Origin: Aphodousia sp048520025 | Lineage (GTDB): Bacteria > Pseudomonadota > Gammaproteobacteria > Burkholderiales > Burkholderiaceae_F | Length of the DNA stretch: 21,428 nt | Direction of reading: 5' to 3' | NCBI GenBank assembly: GCA_048520025.1 | Contig: DBFZTP010000014.1 | Location: forward strand, 1 to 21,428 | Shown here: piece after piece, positions 1 through 7,523 of the stretch | Position numbering within the stretch: position 1 is the stretch's first letter | Layout of the letters: every line of letters starts with the position of its first letter | Position numbers and translations under genes: made by a program | The notes under the pieces: generated by a model | Told to the model about the DNA's origin: nothing | Database searches by the model: none | The model's input: only the letters and a program-made list of their open reading frames with translations

Positions 1-524
1 CCTTCGCCATGATCATGGTGATGATGGCCGCCACAACCGCAACCTTCACCGTGTTCATGATGATGGCCACCGCAGCCGCAACCACAACCTTCTTCCTCTT
101 CAGGAATACGGATCGGGTCAAAAGCCAACACGCCTTCTTCAAACTCTAAGCCGACGGCAGAAAGTAAACGTGCCAACGTTGCGTCTTGCAACACAGCAAA
201 GCCATTTTCACATTGAGCAACTTCAATACCGCGGTTTAACAAAGCCACAACGGCTTCAGCCACGACTTCTTCATCACCCTTGATGATGAAAACCGGTTCT
301 TCTTGAGGGGCAACCACATAGAAATGACCGGCTTCGTCCAAAAGAACGTCACCGACATTTAACGGACGCATTTCTTCAATGGCCACTTCCAACGTCTTTT
401 CACCCACGACAAATTGCTTGGGCAAATCTTGACGTTGAGCGCTCGTCAAAGCAATATGATCGGCACGATCCAAAATGGTCTTGGCCGGTGCTGCCTTAGG
501 GGCAAGAATCTTCGTAATCTTCAT
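1..524 (-). CDS. UreE-like nickel metallochaperone, partial at the left edge
   Basis: The reading frame stays open from the ATG at 524 to the left edge, giving 174 codons without the C-terminus. The start follows an AGGAAG ribosome binding site 8 bases upstream. The fold order resembles urease accessory protein UreE: an N-terminal peptide-binding-like domain (about residues 20-80, with NVGDVLLDEAGHFYVV), a ferredoxin-like metal-binding domain (about 80-142, with LLNRGIEV and LARLLSAVGLEFEEG), then a tail. The tail has two blocks of a GCGCGG-type Cys/Gly run followed by His clusters. UreE delivers Ni(II) to urease. However, the conserved GNRH histidine is a glycine here (LNRG), and the HxHxL metal histidines of the core are absent. 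It lies 26 bases downstream of radA, so it is probably cotranscribed. No urease gene is visible. It could serve another nickel enzyme or act as metal storage. A SlyD-type tail was considered, but the body is not an FKBP domain. Confidence 0.72.
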   Translation of the reverse strand, partial: MKITKILAPKAAPAKTILDRADHIALTSAQRQDLPKQFVVGEKTLEVAIEEMRPLNVGDVLLDEAGHFYVVAPQEEPVFIIKGDEEVVAEAVVALLNRGIEVAQCENGFAVLQDATLARLLSAVGLEFEEGVLAFDPIRIPEEEEGCGCGCGGHHHEHGEGCGCGGHHHHDHGE

Positions 525-550
525 ATCAATCACTTCCTCTTGTTAAAAAA

Positions 551-1936
551 CTAGTGCGAAACGGCTTCTAATGCATCGCTTAAGCGATCCACCGCTACAA
601 TCTCTAACCCTTCGATGGGTGACTTGGGGGCATTGGCTTTCGGGATAATGGCTCGACCGAAACCCAATTTTGCCGCTTCTTTTAATCTTTCCTGGCCTCG
701 CGGTGCGGGACGAATTTCGCCCGACAAACCGACTTCGCCAAAAACAACCAAGCCTTCAGGTAAAGCTCGATTGCGCATGGACGAATAAATGGCCAACAAC
801 ACAGCTAAGTCTGCTGCAGGTTCTGTAATTTTAACCCCGCCCACGGCATTGACAAAAACGTCCTGATCAAAGCAAGCCAAACCCGCATGACGGTGCAAGA
901 CGGCCAAAAGCATGGCAAGGCGTTGTTGATCCAAGCCCACGGATAAACGTCTGGGGCTGGGCAAATGCGTAGAATCCACCAAGGCTTGCACTTCCACCAA
1001 AAGCGGACGCGTCCCCTCTTGGGTCACCATCACAATGGAACCGGGCACGTTGCCTTTGTGTTCGGATAAGAAAATGGCCGAGGGGTTGGCAACACCTCGC
1101 AATCCTCGATCGGTCATGGCAAAAACACCCAATTCGTTCACGGCACCGAAGCGATTTTTAAAAGCTCGGATTAATCGGAAGTTGGAATGTGTTTCGCCTT
1201 CAAAATACAAAACGGTATCAACGATATGTTCTAAGACACGGGGACCGGCCAAATTGCCGTCCTTCGTTACGTGGCCCACAAAAATTAAAGTGATACCTTC
1301 ATTTTTGGCGATTCGCGTCAAACGAGCAGAACACTCTCGAACTTGAGTCACCGAACCCGGGGCGGATTCCAATTGATCGGAAAAAAGCGTTTGAATCGAG
1401 TCAATCACCACAAATTGAGGCTTTTCGGCTAAAAGCGTCGCTTCAATGTTTTCTAATTGGATTTCACTCATCAAACGCATGCCTTGGGGCTCCAACCCCA
1501 AGCGCTTGGCGCGCAAAGCAATTTGACCAGGGCTTTCTTCGCCACTGACGTACAAAGCGCGAACACCCTCGTGCACCAAGCGATGCATAACCTGGAGTAA
1601 GAGCGTTGACTTACCGATGCCGGGATCGCCACCTATTAAAGAGACGGCACCGGGCACTAAGCCACCGCCCATCACACGGTCAAACTCAGAAAAGCCCGTC
1701 ACAATGCGAGGCACTTCTTCGGCTTGAACGTCATCGAGATTTAAGACTTTGCTGGCTTTAATAATAGAGGTACGGGAGCGAGCGTCACCAAAACGCGCTG
1801 CGACACCCGTTTCAACGACAAACTCTTTGAGCGTATTCCATTGACCGCAATGCGGACACTTACCCGCCCACTTGATTGTCGTTCCACCACATTCGGAACA
1901 AACGTATTCAACTTTGCGTTTCTTGGAAGTGGCCAT
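551..1936 (-). CDS. radA: DNA repair protein RadA (Sms)
   Basis: RadA is a RecA-related, DnaB-like hexameric helicase that extends D-loops and branch-migrates recombination intermediates. The 461 residues show the full architecture. An N-terminal C4 zinc finger uses C13, C16, C27 and C30. The RecA-like ATPase has the Walker A GGDPGIGKST at 102-111 and a Walker B ending in VVIDS near 176-180. The RadA-specific KNRFG motif is at 260-264. A C-terminal Lon-protease-like domain follows, with DLAVLLAIYSS and FGEVGLSGEIRP. Length matches the E. coli protein (about 460). The ATG overlaps the last base of the alr stop codon (TAATG), and a GAGGA site inside the alr end could serve as ribosome binding site, so translation is probably coupled to alr. 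Identification is secure. Confidence 0.97.
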   Translation of the reverse strand: MATSKKRKVEYVCSECGGTTIKWAGKCPHCGQWNTLKEFVVETGVAARFGDARSRTSIIKASKVLNLDDVQAEEVPRIVTGFSEFDRVMGGGLVPGAVSLIGGDPGIGKSTLLLQVMHRLVHEGVRALYVSGEESPGQIALRAKRLGLEPQGMRLMSEIQLENIEATLLAEKPQFVVIDSIQTLFSDQLESAPGSVTQVRECSARLTRIAKNEGITLIFVGHVTKDGNLAGPRVLEHIVDTVLYFEGETHSNFRLIRAFKNRFGAVNELGVFAMTDRGLRGVANPSAIFLSEHKGNVPGSIVMVTQEGTRPLLVEVQALVDSTHLPSPRRLSVGLDQQRLAMLLAVLHRHAGLACFDQDVFVNAVGGVKITEPAADLAVLLAIYSSMRNRALPEGLVVFGEVGLSGEIRPAPRGQERLKEAAKLGFGRAIIPKANAPKSPIEGLEIVAVDRLSDALEAVSH

Positions 1937-3024
1937 TAATTTTCGTCCTCAACCACGGGCACGCGTAAAGCTAAGGCGCACATTAATTCGTAGCCAATGG
2001 TGTGACAATAGGTCGCAATCTCATTAATCGAGATATTCTTGCCCCAAAGCTCAACATTGCTACCCAGTTTGGCTTCCGGGACATCGGTCACATCAATGGT
2101 GAGCATATCCATGGAAACGGCACCGACGATCGGAGCGATTTTACCTTCGACATAGGTGGGCGCCCCATCAGGCGTTGCACGCGGATAGCCGTCAGCGTAA
2201 CCGCAGGCCACCACGGCAATGCGAGAAGGACGTTGGGTGATAAAGCGAGACCCATAACCAATGGCCTCACCTTTGGGTACGTCTTGAATGGCCAAAATCT
2301 TGGCAGACAACGTCATGGCCGGACGGATATCTAATTCTTTAGAGGAAATTTTGCTGTCGGGACTTGCGCCATAAAGGGCTACACCCGCACGCACGGCTTC
2401 ACCCCCGACTTCACTTCTAAATAAAAGAGCGGCGGAGTTTGCCATACAGAGGTTTTCTTCAACTTGAGCCAAACGTCCCATGCGAGCCAATTGCTTGGCA
2501 ACCGAAGACGGATTTTCAGATAAGTAGCTGGGTTCGGCATTGGCAAAGTGCGTCACAATCCCCATGACTTCAACGCCCGGAATGGACATCAACTCATCTT
2601 GGACCATGCGTTCTTCAACGGGCAAAAAGCCTAAACGGTTCATCCCGGAATTAAGCTTAATGTGAACCTTCATGGACTTATAAGGTGCATGAGCCTTCAA
2701 AAGCTCAATCATATGACGGTTATGCACCAATGTTTCAATGTCGTACTTTTCTAAAAGCGGAAGATCGGTTTCATCAAAAAAACCTTCTAACAACAAAATA
2801 CGTTTGGTCCAACCCGCTTCTCGCACGGCTTGCGCATCACACAAGTCAATCATGGCCAAACCGTCCGCATCGGCAAACGCTCGCGCCGCACGCAACAAAC
2901 CGTGGCCGTATGCATTGGCTTTAACAACAGCCCAAAGCGTACGACCTTGTGCAGCATGGCGCATGCGTTCTAAATTATGACGCAATGAACCCATATGAAC
3001 AGTGGCGCATATAGGACGTGGCAT
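1936..3024 (-). CDS. alr: alanine racemase
   Basis: This is a PLP-dependent enzyme that converts L-alanine to D-alanine for peptidoglycan, acting in the cytoplasm. With the ATG at 3024 the protein has 362 residues, the usual size. The PLP lysine is K35 in AVVKANAYGHG. The catalytic tyrosine on the other face is Y276 in CGYADGYPR. The substrate-site motif GAVSMDM is at 301-307 and the barrel ends with RAGVALYGASP. A longer frame begins at a GTG at 3069 and would add 15 residues. I prefer 3024 because MPRPICATV aligns with the start of known racemases and because GGGGAG lies about 10 bases upstream. It is the first gene of the alr-radA-ureE-like run and is divergent from lplT. Confidence 0.96.
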   Translation of the reverse strand: MPRPICATVHMGSLRHNLERMRHAAQGRTLWAVVKANAYGHGLLRAARAFADADGLAMIDLCDAQAVREAGWTKRILLLEGFFDETDLPLLEKYDIETLVHNRHMIELLKAHAPYKSMKVHIKLNSGMNRLGFLPVEERMVQDELMSIPGVEVMGIVTHFANAEPSYLSENPSSVAKQLARMGRLAQVEENLCMANSAALLFRSEVGGEAVRAGVALYGASPDSKISSKELDIRPAMTLSAKILAIQDVPKGEAIGYGSRFITQRPSRIAVVACGYADGYPRATPDGAPTYVEGKIAPIVGAVSMDMLTIDVTDVPEAKLGSNVELWGKNISINEIATYCHTIGYELMCALALRVPVVEDEN

Positions 3025-3119
3025 AGTAGAAATACTCCCCCATGAAACCAGAGATATGACAGGTTTCACTTACACAAAACAAAGATTTTTAATTTTAACC
3101 CTCTGAGATCGCGTTGGGG

Positions 3120-3141
3120 GAGATGAGTTGCAACAAATCTC
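3120..3141. promoter_or_regulatory. imperfect 22-bp dyad between alr and lplT
   Basis: The half-sites are GAGAT-ga-GTTG and CAAC-aa-ATCTC, so 9 of 11 pairs match around a perfect GTTGCAAC core. It lies about 96 bases from the alr start and 131 bases from the lplT start, a plausible operator position for a dimeric regulator. No regulator is known, and an imperfect palindrome of this quality can arise by chance. Confidence 0.3.
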
Positions 3142-3247
3142 GACATTGAGAAAAATTTCTGCACTTTTGCAAAAAATCTGCTCATGGACCACAACGGCAA
3201 ATATTTCGTCCTAGAATCGGTCATTCGATGAATTTTGTTAGAATTTG

Positions 3248-3259
3248 AAGGTTAACCTT
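3248..3259. promoter_or_regulatory. perfect 12-bp palindrome just upstream of lplT
   Basis: AAGGTTAACCTT ends 13 bases before the lplT ATG and lies just downstream of a TAGAAT -10-like hexamer at 3239-3244, for which no good -35 is evident. Its place in the probable 5' leader could suit an operator or a small RNA stem. The function is unknown. Confidence 0.25.
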
Positions 3260-3272
3260 TTTAGAGTTCAAA

Positions 3273-4592
3273 ATGAAACGTGGTTTTTACTCCATTATGG
3301 GAGCGCAATTTTTGTCCAGTTTGGCAGATAACGCGCTTCTTATCGCTGCAATTGCTTTGTTGACTCAGCAAAACGCTCCTGATTGGATGACGCCGCTTTT
3401 AAAGCTTTTCTTCGTTTTGAGCTACATCTGTTTGGCCGCTTACGTTGGACTTTTCGCTGACTCCATGCCCAAGGGCCGTGTGATGTTTTATACGAACATG
3501 CTCAAGGTGGGCGGTTGTTTACTCATGCTCTTTGGCTCGCACCCGTTATTGGCCTACGCAGTCGTCGGTATCGGTGCTGCCGCATACTCCCCTGCTAAAT
3601 ACGGCATTCTCACCGAACTCTTGCCTCCCGTTAAACTCGTTTTAGCCAATAGCTGGATTGAAGGTTTAACGGTCGCTTCCATTATTTTGGGTGTTGTTTT
3701 GGGTGGCGTCTTAATTAATGACGCCGTTGCCGCCACGATTCTTGCAAGCGGTTTCCCCTTTGAAGCATTAGGCATTGCAACGCCTGCTCAAGCGGCCATT
3801 GCCTTTATCGTTTTGGTATACATGGGGGCAGCTGCCGTAAACCTTTTGATTCCGGATACGGGCGCTCGCTATCCGAAGGCAGACTTCCACCCCATCCAAA
3901 CGTTAAAGACGTTTTATAAGAGTTGCTCCATTTTGTGGACGGATCGCTTGGGCCAAATCTCCCTATCCGTGACAACGCTTTTCTGGGGTGCCGGAGCCGT
4001 ACTTCAATTCTTGGTTTTGAAGTGGGCTGAATACGCTTTGGGCATGGACTTGTCTCAAGGCGCTATCCTCCAAGCTGTGGTCTCAGTCGGTATCGCCATC
4101 GGTGCTGTTTTGGCAGCACAACTCGTTTCCTTAAAGGACTCCTTAAAGGTCTTACCGATGGGGATTTTGATGGGTGTGTTGGTTACGGGCGCAGCCTACT
4201 TTGAACAATCGATGATGCCCGCTGGCGGCATCGAAATCGCTGGCTTCATGGTCACGTGGGCCATGTGGGTCGCCGGTGCCATCATGGTGGTTGTTGGTAT
4301 CTGCGCCGGTTTCTTTGTGGTTCCGATGAATGCCCTTTTGCAGCACCGCGGTTATGTGTTGATGAGTGCCGGTAAATCGATTGCCGTTCAAAACTTTAAC
4401 GAAAATCTTTCCATTCTCGTAATGCTCGGCATCTACTCTTTATTAATCACGATGAATTTGAGCGTGCCGACCACGATGTTGATCTTCGGCAGTTTCGTGA
4501 TGGTTTCGATGTTGTTGGTGATCTTAAAGCACCGCAAGAACCAACGTGAGTACGACTCGACTCACTTGATTGGCGAAGGAAAGCGCCACTAA
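3273..4592 (+). CDS. lplT: lysophospholipid transporter LplT (MFS)
   Basis: LplT flips lysophospholipids across the inner membrane so that they can be re-acylated. The 439 residues form a major-facilitator protein with about 12 hydrophobic segments. The N-terminus GAQFLSSLADNALLIAAIALL matches the LplT/MFS first helix, and the family motif GAAAYSPAKYGILTELLP is at about 101-118, followed by NSWIEGLTVASIILGVVLGG. It is somewhat longer than E. coli LplT (397). In enterobacteria lplT is followed by the acyltransferase gene aas. Here it stands alone, divergent from alr and closed by a terminator 18 bases downstream, so the acylation partner must be elsewhere or differ. The ribosome binding site is weak (AGAG, 8 bases upstream). 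Confidence 0.93.
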   Translation: MKRGFYSIMGAQFLSSLADNALLIAAIALLTQQNAPDWMTPLLKLFFVLSYICLAAYVGLFADSMPKGRVMFYTNMLKVGGCLLMLFGSHPLLAYAVVGIGAAAYSPAKYGILTELLPPVKLVLANSWIEGLTVASIILGVVLGGVLINDAVAATILASGFPFEALGIATPAQAAIAFIVLVYMGAAAVNLLIPDTGARYPKADFHPIQTLKTFYKSCSILWTDRLGQISLSVTTLFWGAGAVLQFLVLKWAEYALGMDLSQGAILQAVVSVGIAIGAVLAAQLVSLKDSLKVLPMGILMGVLVTGAAYFEQSMMPAGGIEIAGFMVTWAMWVAGAIMVVVGICAGFFVVPMNALLQHRGYVLMSAGKSIAVQNFNENLSILVMLGIYSLLITMNLSVPTTMLIFGSFVMVSMLLVILKHRKNQREYDSTHLIGEGKRH

Positions 4593-4610
4593 TTGTGATC
4601 TGACTCAGTC

Positions 4611-4640
4611 AAAGGGCTCTCAAATTCGAGAGCCCTTTTT
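4611..4640 (+). terminator. intrinsic terminator of lplT
   Basis: An 11-bp perfect stem (AAAGGGCTCTC at 4611-4621 and GAGAGCCCTTT at 4628-4638) has a 6-base loop and runs into TTTTT, then another T run at 4644-4650. It sits between the convergent lplT and the uracil-DNA glycosylase gene. The opposite strand has only three Ts after the stem, so it should work mainly on the lplT strand. Confidence 0.92.
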
Positions 4641-4649
4641 AATATTTTT

Positions 4650-5642
4650 TTAAATTCCCAACAGACGATGCTTAGCGGCCATAAAGTCGCGCCAAGCTTC
4701 TAACTTATCAGAAGGCGACCTCAACAAATAAGACGGATGATAGGTCACAATCACCGGCGTCTCCACCCCGTTAATTGTTAACGTATGCGGCGTTTGACGC
4801 AACTGCTTCATACTGGCTTCCGTCCCCAATAAAGCATGAGCAGCGATGCGTCCTGACAAAATCACCACCTTGGGGCTCAAAAGCGACAACTGACGCTCGA
4901 GATACGGGCGACACATCGCAATCTCTTCGGGATGCGGATCGCGATTGTTGGGCGGTCGGCACTTAAGCACATTAATGATCGCCACGTCTTTGCCGCGTTG
5001 AAGTCCTAAAGCCATCAAAATGTTTTCTAAGAGTTCGCCACTCTTACCGACAAAGGGCTTGCCTTGAATATCTTCATCTCTGCCCGGCGCTTCGCCGACA
5101 ATGACCATCTGTGCGGTGGGCTCCATCGTACCGAAAACGGTCGAAAGACGTGTCTTACACATTGCTTGACAGGCTTGACATTGACTCACATAGTCACGCA
5201 ATTGCGTCCAATCGGCTTGGGCAATATCAGCGTTTGAAACCGGCTTTTGCGTCACTTCGCCCGGTTGATCCTTGGGCGGTCGAATGGGCGTTAATTGATG
5301 AGACTCAATCTTGCCCGTTCCGGGGCTATCCAAACGATGAATGGGTTTTGCCGGTTCTTTAGCCTGAGCTGAGGCAATCGTTGCAGGGGCCACCGGTTTT
5401 TGCACTTCGGGCGTCGGTTGTTGAGGCATGCCCCAACCGGTGCTTTGTTGAACAGGTGTTTGATCAGGAGTTTGAGGACGCAACACGGATTGTGGCGGAA
5501 CCTGCGGTTGAACGTCCACTTTATGTTCAGCTGGCGCATCACGCATAATGGCAGCAGGTGACAACGGGTCTTCGTCATCGCGACCGATCCAAAGCGGACC
5601 AATGTCCATGGCCATCCATATACGTGCTTGTTGCGTATCCAT
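4650..5642 (-). CDS. family 4 uracil-DNA glycosylase with long N-terminal extension
   Basis: It removes uracil from DNA to start base excision repair. The catalytic domain is residues about 145-330. The four cluster cysteines of family 4 are present: C155 and C158 (CQAC), C228 (KCRPPNNR) and C244 (AMCRPYL), so a 4Fe-4S cluster is expected. The active-site motif GEAPGRDED is at 183-191, followed by GKPFVGKSG. The late motif YHPSYLLR is at 301-308. Residues about 22-145 are rich in Pro and Gln and look disordered. Such an extension occurs in betaproteobacterial homologues often annotated as phage SPO1 DNA polymerase-related. The gene starts 3 bases after rimI stops and is the last gene of the tsaB-rimI run. 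Confidence 0.92.
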   Translation of the reverse strand: MDTQQARIWMAMDIGPLWIGRDDEDPLSPAAIMRDAPAEHKVDVQPQVPPQSVLRPQTPDQTPVQQSTGWGMPQQPTPEVQKPVAPATIASAQAKEPAKPIHRLDSPGTGKIESHQLTPIRPPKDQPGEVTQKPVSNADIAQADWTQLRDYVSQCQACQAMCKTRLSTVFGTMEPTAQMVIVGEAPGRDEDIQGKPFVGKSGELLENILMALGLQRGKDVAIINVLKCRPPNNRDPHPEEIAMCRPYLERQLSLLSPKVVILSGRIAAHALLGTEASMKQLRQTPHTLTINGVETPVIVTYHPSYLLRSPSDKLEAWRDFMAAKHRLLGI

Positions 5643-5645
5643 CGT

Positions 5646-6101
5646 TTAAATGTCTTTACTTAAAAGTTCACATTGCATGACGATCGCATCTTCACGACCG
5701 TCCTTAGTCGGATAGTACCCTTTTCGGCGGGAAATTTCGTGGTATCCCATTTTGCCATAAAGCGCTTGTGCGGCAAGGTTACTCACTCGAACTTCCAAAA
5801 AGACGTTTTCAGCGCCCTTTTGCAAAAGTTCAGCGTGCATTGCTTCAATGAGCATTCGACCAAAGCCTTTGCGTTGACATTCGGGCTTAACGGCAATCGT
5901 TAAAATCTCAGCTTGCTCAAAAACCTGCATAAAAACAACGAAGGCACAAATGTCTTCGTTTTCTTTTAAGACCAAAAAACGATGACCGGCATTGAAGGAC
6001 CCTTCGAATTCACCTAACGTCCAAGCAAACTCAAAAGCCGCTTTATCAATGGCGGCAACGACAGGAAGATCCTCTTTTTTGGCGTTAACAATCTCAAGCA
6101 T
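5646..6101 (-). CDS. rimI: ribosomal protein S18 alanine N-acetyltransferase RimI
   Basis: This GNAT enzyme transfers acetyl from acetyl-CoA to the N-terminal alanine of ribosomal protein S18. The 151 residues match the family length (about 148-150). The acetyl-CoA pyrophosphate loop is in AVKPECQRKGFGRMLI, of the Q/RxxGxG/A type. The C-terminal signature is LEVRVSNLAAQALYGKMGY followed by RRKGYYP and GREDAIVM, as in RimI. The ATG shares one base with the tsaB stop codon (TAATG), with AAGGA about 11 bases upstream. tsaB-rimI adjacency is widespread in proteobacteria and supports the call over a generic GNAT. Confidence 0.93.
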   Translation of the reverse strand: MLEIVNAKKEDLPVVAAIDKAAFEFAWTLGEFEGSFNAGHRFLVLKENEDICAFVVFMQVFEQAEILTIAVKPECQRKGFGRMLIEAMHAELLQKGAENVFLEVRVSNLAAQALYGKMGYHEISRRKGYYPTKDGREDAIVMQCELLSKDI

Positions 6102-6787
6102 TACAAACGCTGTCCTTCTTCGCGCTCTTTAATGGTGAGCGCCACACGGTCTCGAACATATAAAGGGGCGGCTAACTCGGCGGGTTGCCACATGCCTTTT
6201 AAGTCTTCGCCTTGCCCCAATGCCCATTCAATCATAAATGCGGCTTGAGGTTCTTGAAATTGCGTCGGGATGGAAAGATTCATCTCATAGACGCCAATGG
6301 CGGTACCGACGCCCAATTCCACGTTATGCATCTGAAGCCAAGCGCTCACATTCTCGGGTTTAATTAATTGTTCGGGTTGAACTTCAACCAAACGATCGTT
6401 TTCCACGGCGTAAATAGCGGCATAGCACTCATTCATGCGAGCGTCATTTAATACGGCAATACGTTGAGCTTCTTTGCGGAAATGAAAGGCCAATGACTTT
6501 AAAGTCGAAACGCCAATCACGGGTTTATCCAAACCGTAAGCAAGACCTTGCGCAATACCGCAGGCAATGCGCAAACCGGTAAAGGAGCCGGGACCTGCGC
6601 CAAACAAAATGCCATCAATCGTTTTAAGCGACACACCTAAGTCTTTGGCGATCTCATCGACCCAAGGTAAAACGTAGTCGGAGTGACTGTTGCCCAAGCG
6701 TTCAAGCTTTTGGACAAGTTTGCCATCCACGGACAAAGCCACAGAACAAAACTCCGTTGACGTATCAAAGGCTAAATAGATTGACAT
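6101..6787 (-). CDS. tsaB: tRNA t6A modification protein TsaB
   Basis: TsaB (YeaZ) is a non-catalytic ASKHA-fold partner of TsaD. It is required for threonylcarbamoyladenosine at position 37 of ANN-decoding tRNAs. The 228 residues match the family length (about 230). The N-terminal strand YLAFDTSTEFCSVALS and the signature GAGPGSFTGLRIACGIAQGLA (about 64-84) are typical. It is the first gene of the tsaB-rimI-uracil glycosylase operon. No clear Shine-Dalgarno precedes the ATG. The upstream strand reads TTGACG, then T-rich sequence, then TATTAAATC directly at the ATG, so the true promoter is unclear. Confidence 0.95.
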   Translation of the reverse strand: MSIYLAFDTSTEFCSVALSVDGKLVQKLERLGNSHSDYVLPWVDEIAKDLGVSLKTIDGILFGAGPGSFTGLRIACGIAQGLAYGLDKPVIGVSTLKSLAFHFRKEAQRIAVLNDARMNECYAAIYAVENDRLVEVQPEQLIKPENVSAWLQMHNVELGVGTAIGVYEMNLSIPTQFQEPQAAFMIEWALGQGEDLKGMWQPAELAAPLYVRDRVALTIKEREEGQRL

Positions 6788-6870
6788 GATTTAATACACT
6801 AAAAAAATACCCGTCAATGATAACACGCACAGCAGTGTTAATCTTTGAGGTTACGAGGAATTGAGACAAA

Positions 6871-6907
6871 GAAAAAGCGTTCGAAAGAGGGAGTATCTTT
6901 CGAACGC
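6871..6907 (-). terminator. intrinsic terminator of the small exported protein gene
   Basis: A perfect 12-bp stem (GCGTTCGAAAGA at 6877-6888, TCTTTCGAACGC at 6896-6907) has a 7-base loop. Read on the minus strand it is followed by TTTTTC. It lies 26 bases past the end of the minus-strand gene at 6933-7442 and insulates that gene from tsaB. Confidence 0.9.
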
Positions 6908-6932
6908 CAGGACGGATTGATGTTTAATCGGT

Positions 6933-7442
6933 TTAAGGAGCAGGAGGTGCTTTAGCTGCGCGGGTCGAATAGACCTCAACACTCATCGTGCGAATCTGCT
7001 CGCGCATCATGTGTCGCTCTTCAGGCGACAAATGACGGTGTGAGGCCTCTTGGCAAAGTGTGCCTCTTAATAAAGGTTCTTGTCCGGGAGGATGACGCGG
7101 TGAAACGTAGCGATCACGCATCATCTCTCTTTGACGAGAAGAAAATTCTTTTCGCATGGAAACGCGATCACAGTCGGTCATCGAAGCCCAATAGTGGCGT
7201 TGCATCTTGCGGCTCAAATAGGGCCAAAGTTCAGCACGTTCTTTGGCCGACATGTCCGACCACAATTTGGGGCCGTCTTGATTGATCGGCGTTAAGAACA
7301 TCAGTTCCGTGCGGTTCTTCGGTAAAACAATTTCTTGCCCGTCGACTGTTACGGTCAACGGTCGCGATTCGGCCTGCACCATCACAGAGGTTGCCGCCAA
7401 ACACGCCACAAGAAGACCTTTGGTCACAAAGATTATTTTCAT
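6933..7442 (-). CDS. small exported helical protein, DUF3106- or CpxP-like in character
   Basis: I do not firmly recognise this 169-residue protein. It has a Sec signal peptide with positive K2/K8, a hydrophobic stretch at 9-22 and a likely cleavage after VQA at 22-24. LVAC at 11-14 also resembles a lipobox, but that would give an unusually short h-region. The mature part is charged and probably helical, with repeats of the type LWSDMSAKERAELWPYLS, YWASMTDCDRVSMRKEF and LSPEERHMMREQIRTM. The pattern W-x-x-(M/L)-S/T...R, ending in LSPEER, recalls betaproteobacterial DUF3106 proteins and, more loosely, LTxxQ-type CpxP/Spy chaperones. C91 and C130 could form a disulfide. It is transcribed away from ompR across a 183-base shared region and ends at its own terminator, so it may belong to the OmpR regulon (inference). 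Confidence 0.75.
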   Translation of the reverse strand: MKIIFVTKGLLVACLAATSVMVQAESRPLTVTVDGQEIVLPKNRTELMFLTPINQDGPKLWSDMSAKERAELWPYLSRKMQRHYWASMTDCDRVSMRKEFSSRQREMMRDRYVSPRHPPGQEPLLRGTLCQEASHRHLSPEERHMMREQIRTMSVEVYSTRAAKAPPAP

Positions 7443-7523
7443 AAAAAAATCGCTATGCGTTTAAGTTTCATTTAACAATCATACGAGACATTTACGGAAA
7501 ATGTTTTAATAAGTTAGAGAAGT

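Noticed and set aside
1..524. SlyD (FKBP-type prolyl isomerase) because of the Cys/His-rich tail
   Set aside because: The N-terminal 140 residues lack FKBP motifs and line up better with the two UreE domains.
1936..3069. Longer alr start at the GTG at 3069
   Set aside because: The extra 15 residues do not match the family, and the ATG at 3024 has a good ribosome binding site.
551..6787. The one-base TAATG overlaps (alr/radA, tsaB/rimI) as something unusual
   Set aside because: Such overlaps are common signs of translational coupling in bacterial operons.
6788..6830. TTGACG with an AT-rich -10 as the tsaB promoter
   Set aside because: The best -10 match would abut the ATG, which would put the start of transcription inside the gene. 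No convincing spacing was found.
7478..7504. TATGAT -10 box and ACATTT/AAATGT dyad as control of the exported protein
   Set aside because: No -35 match accompanies the -10, and the 6-bp arms are short enough to be chance.
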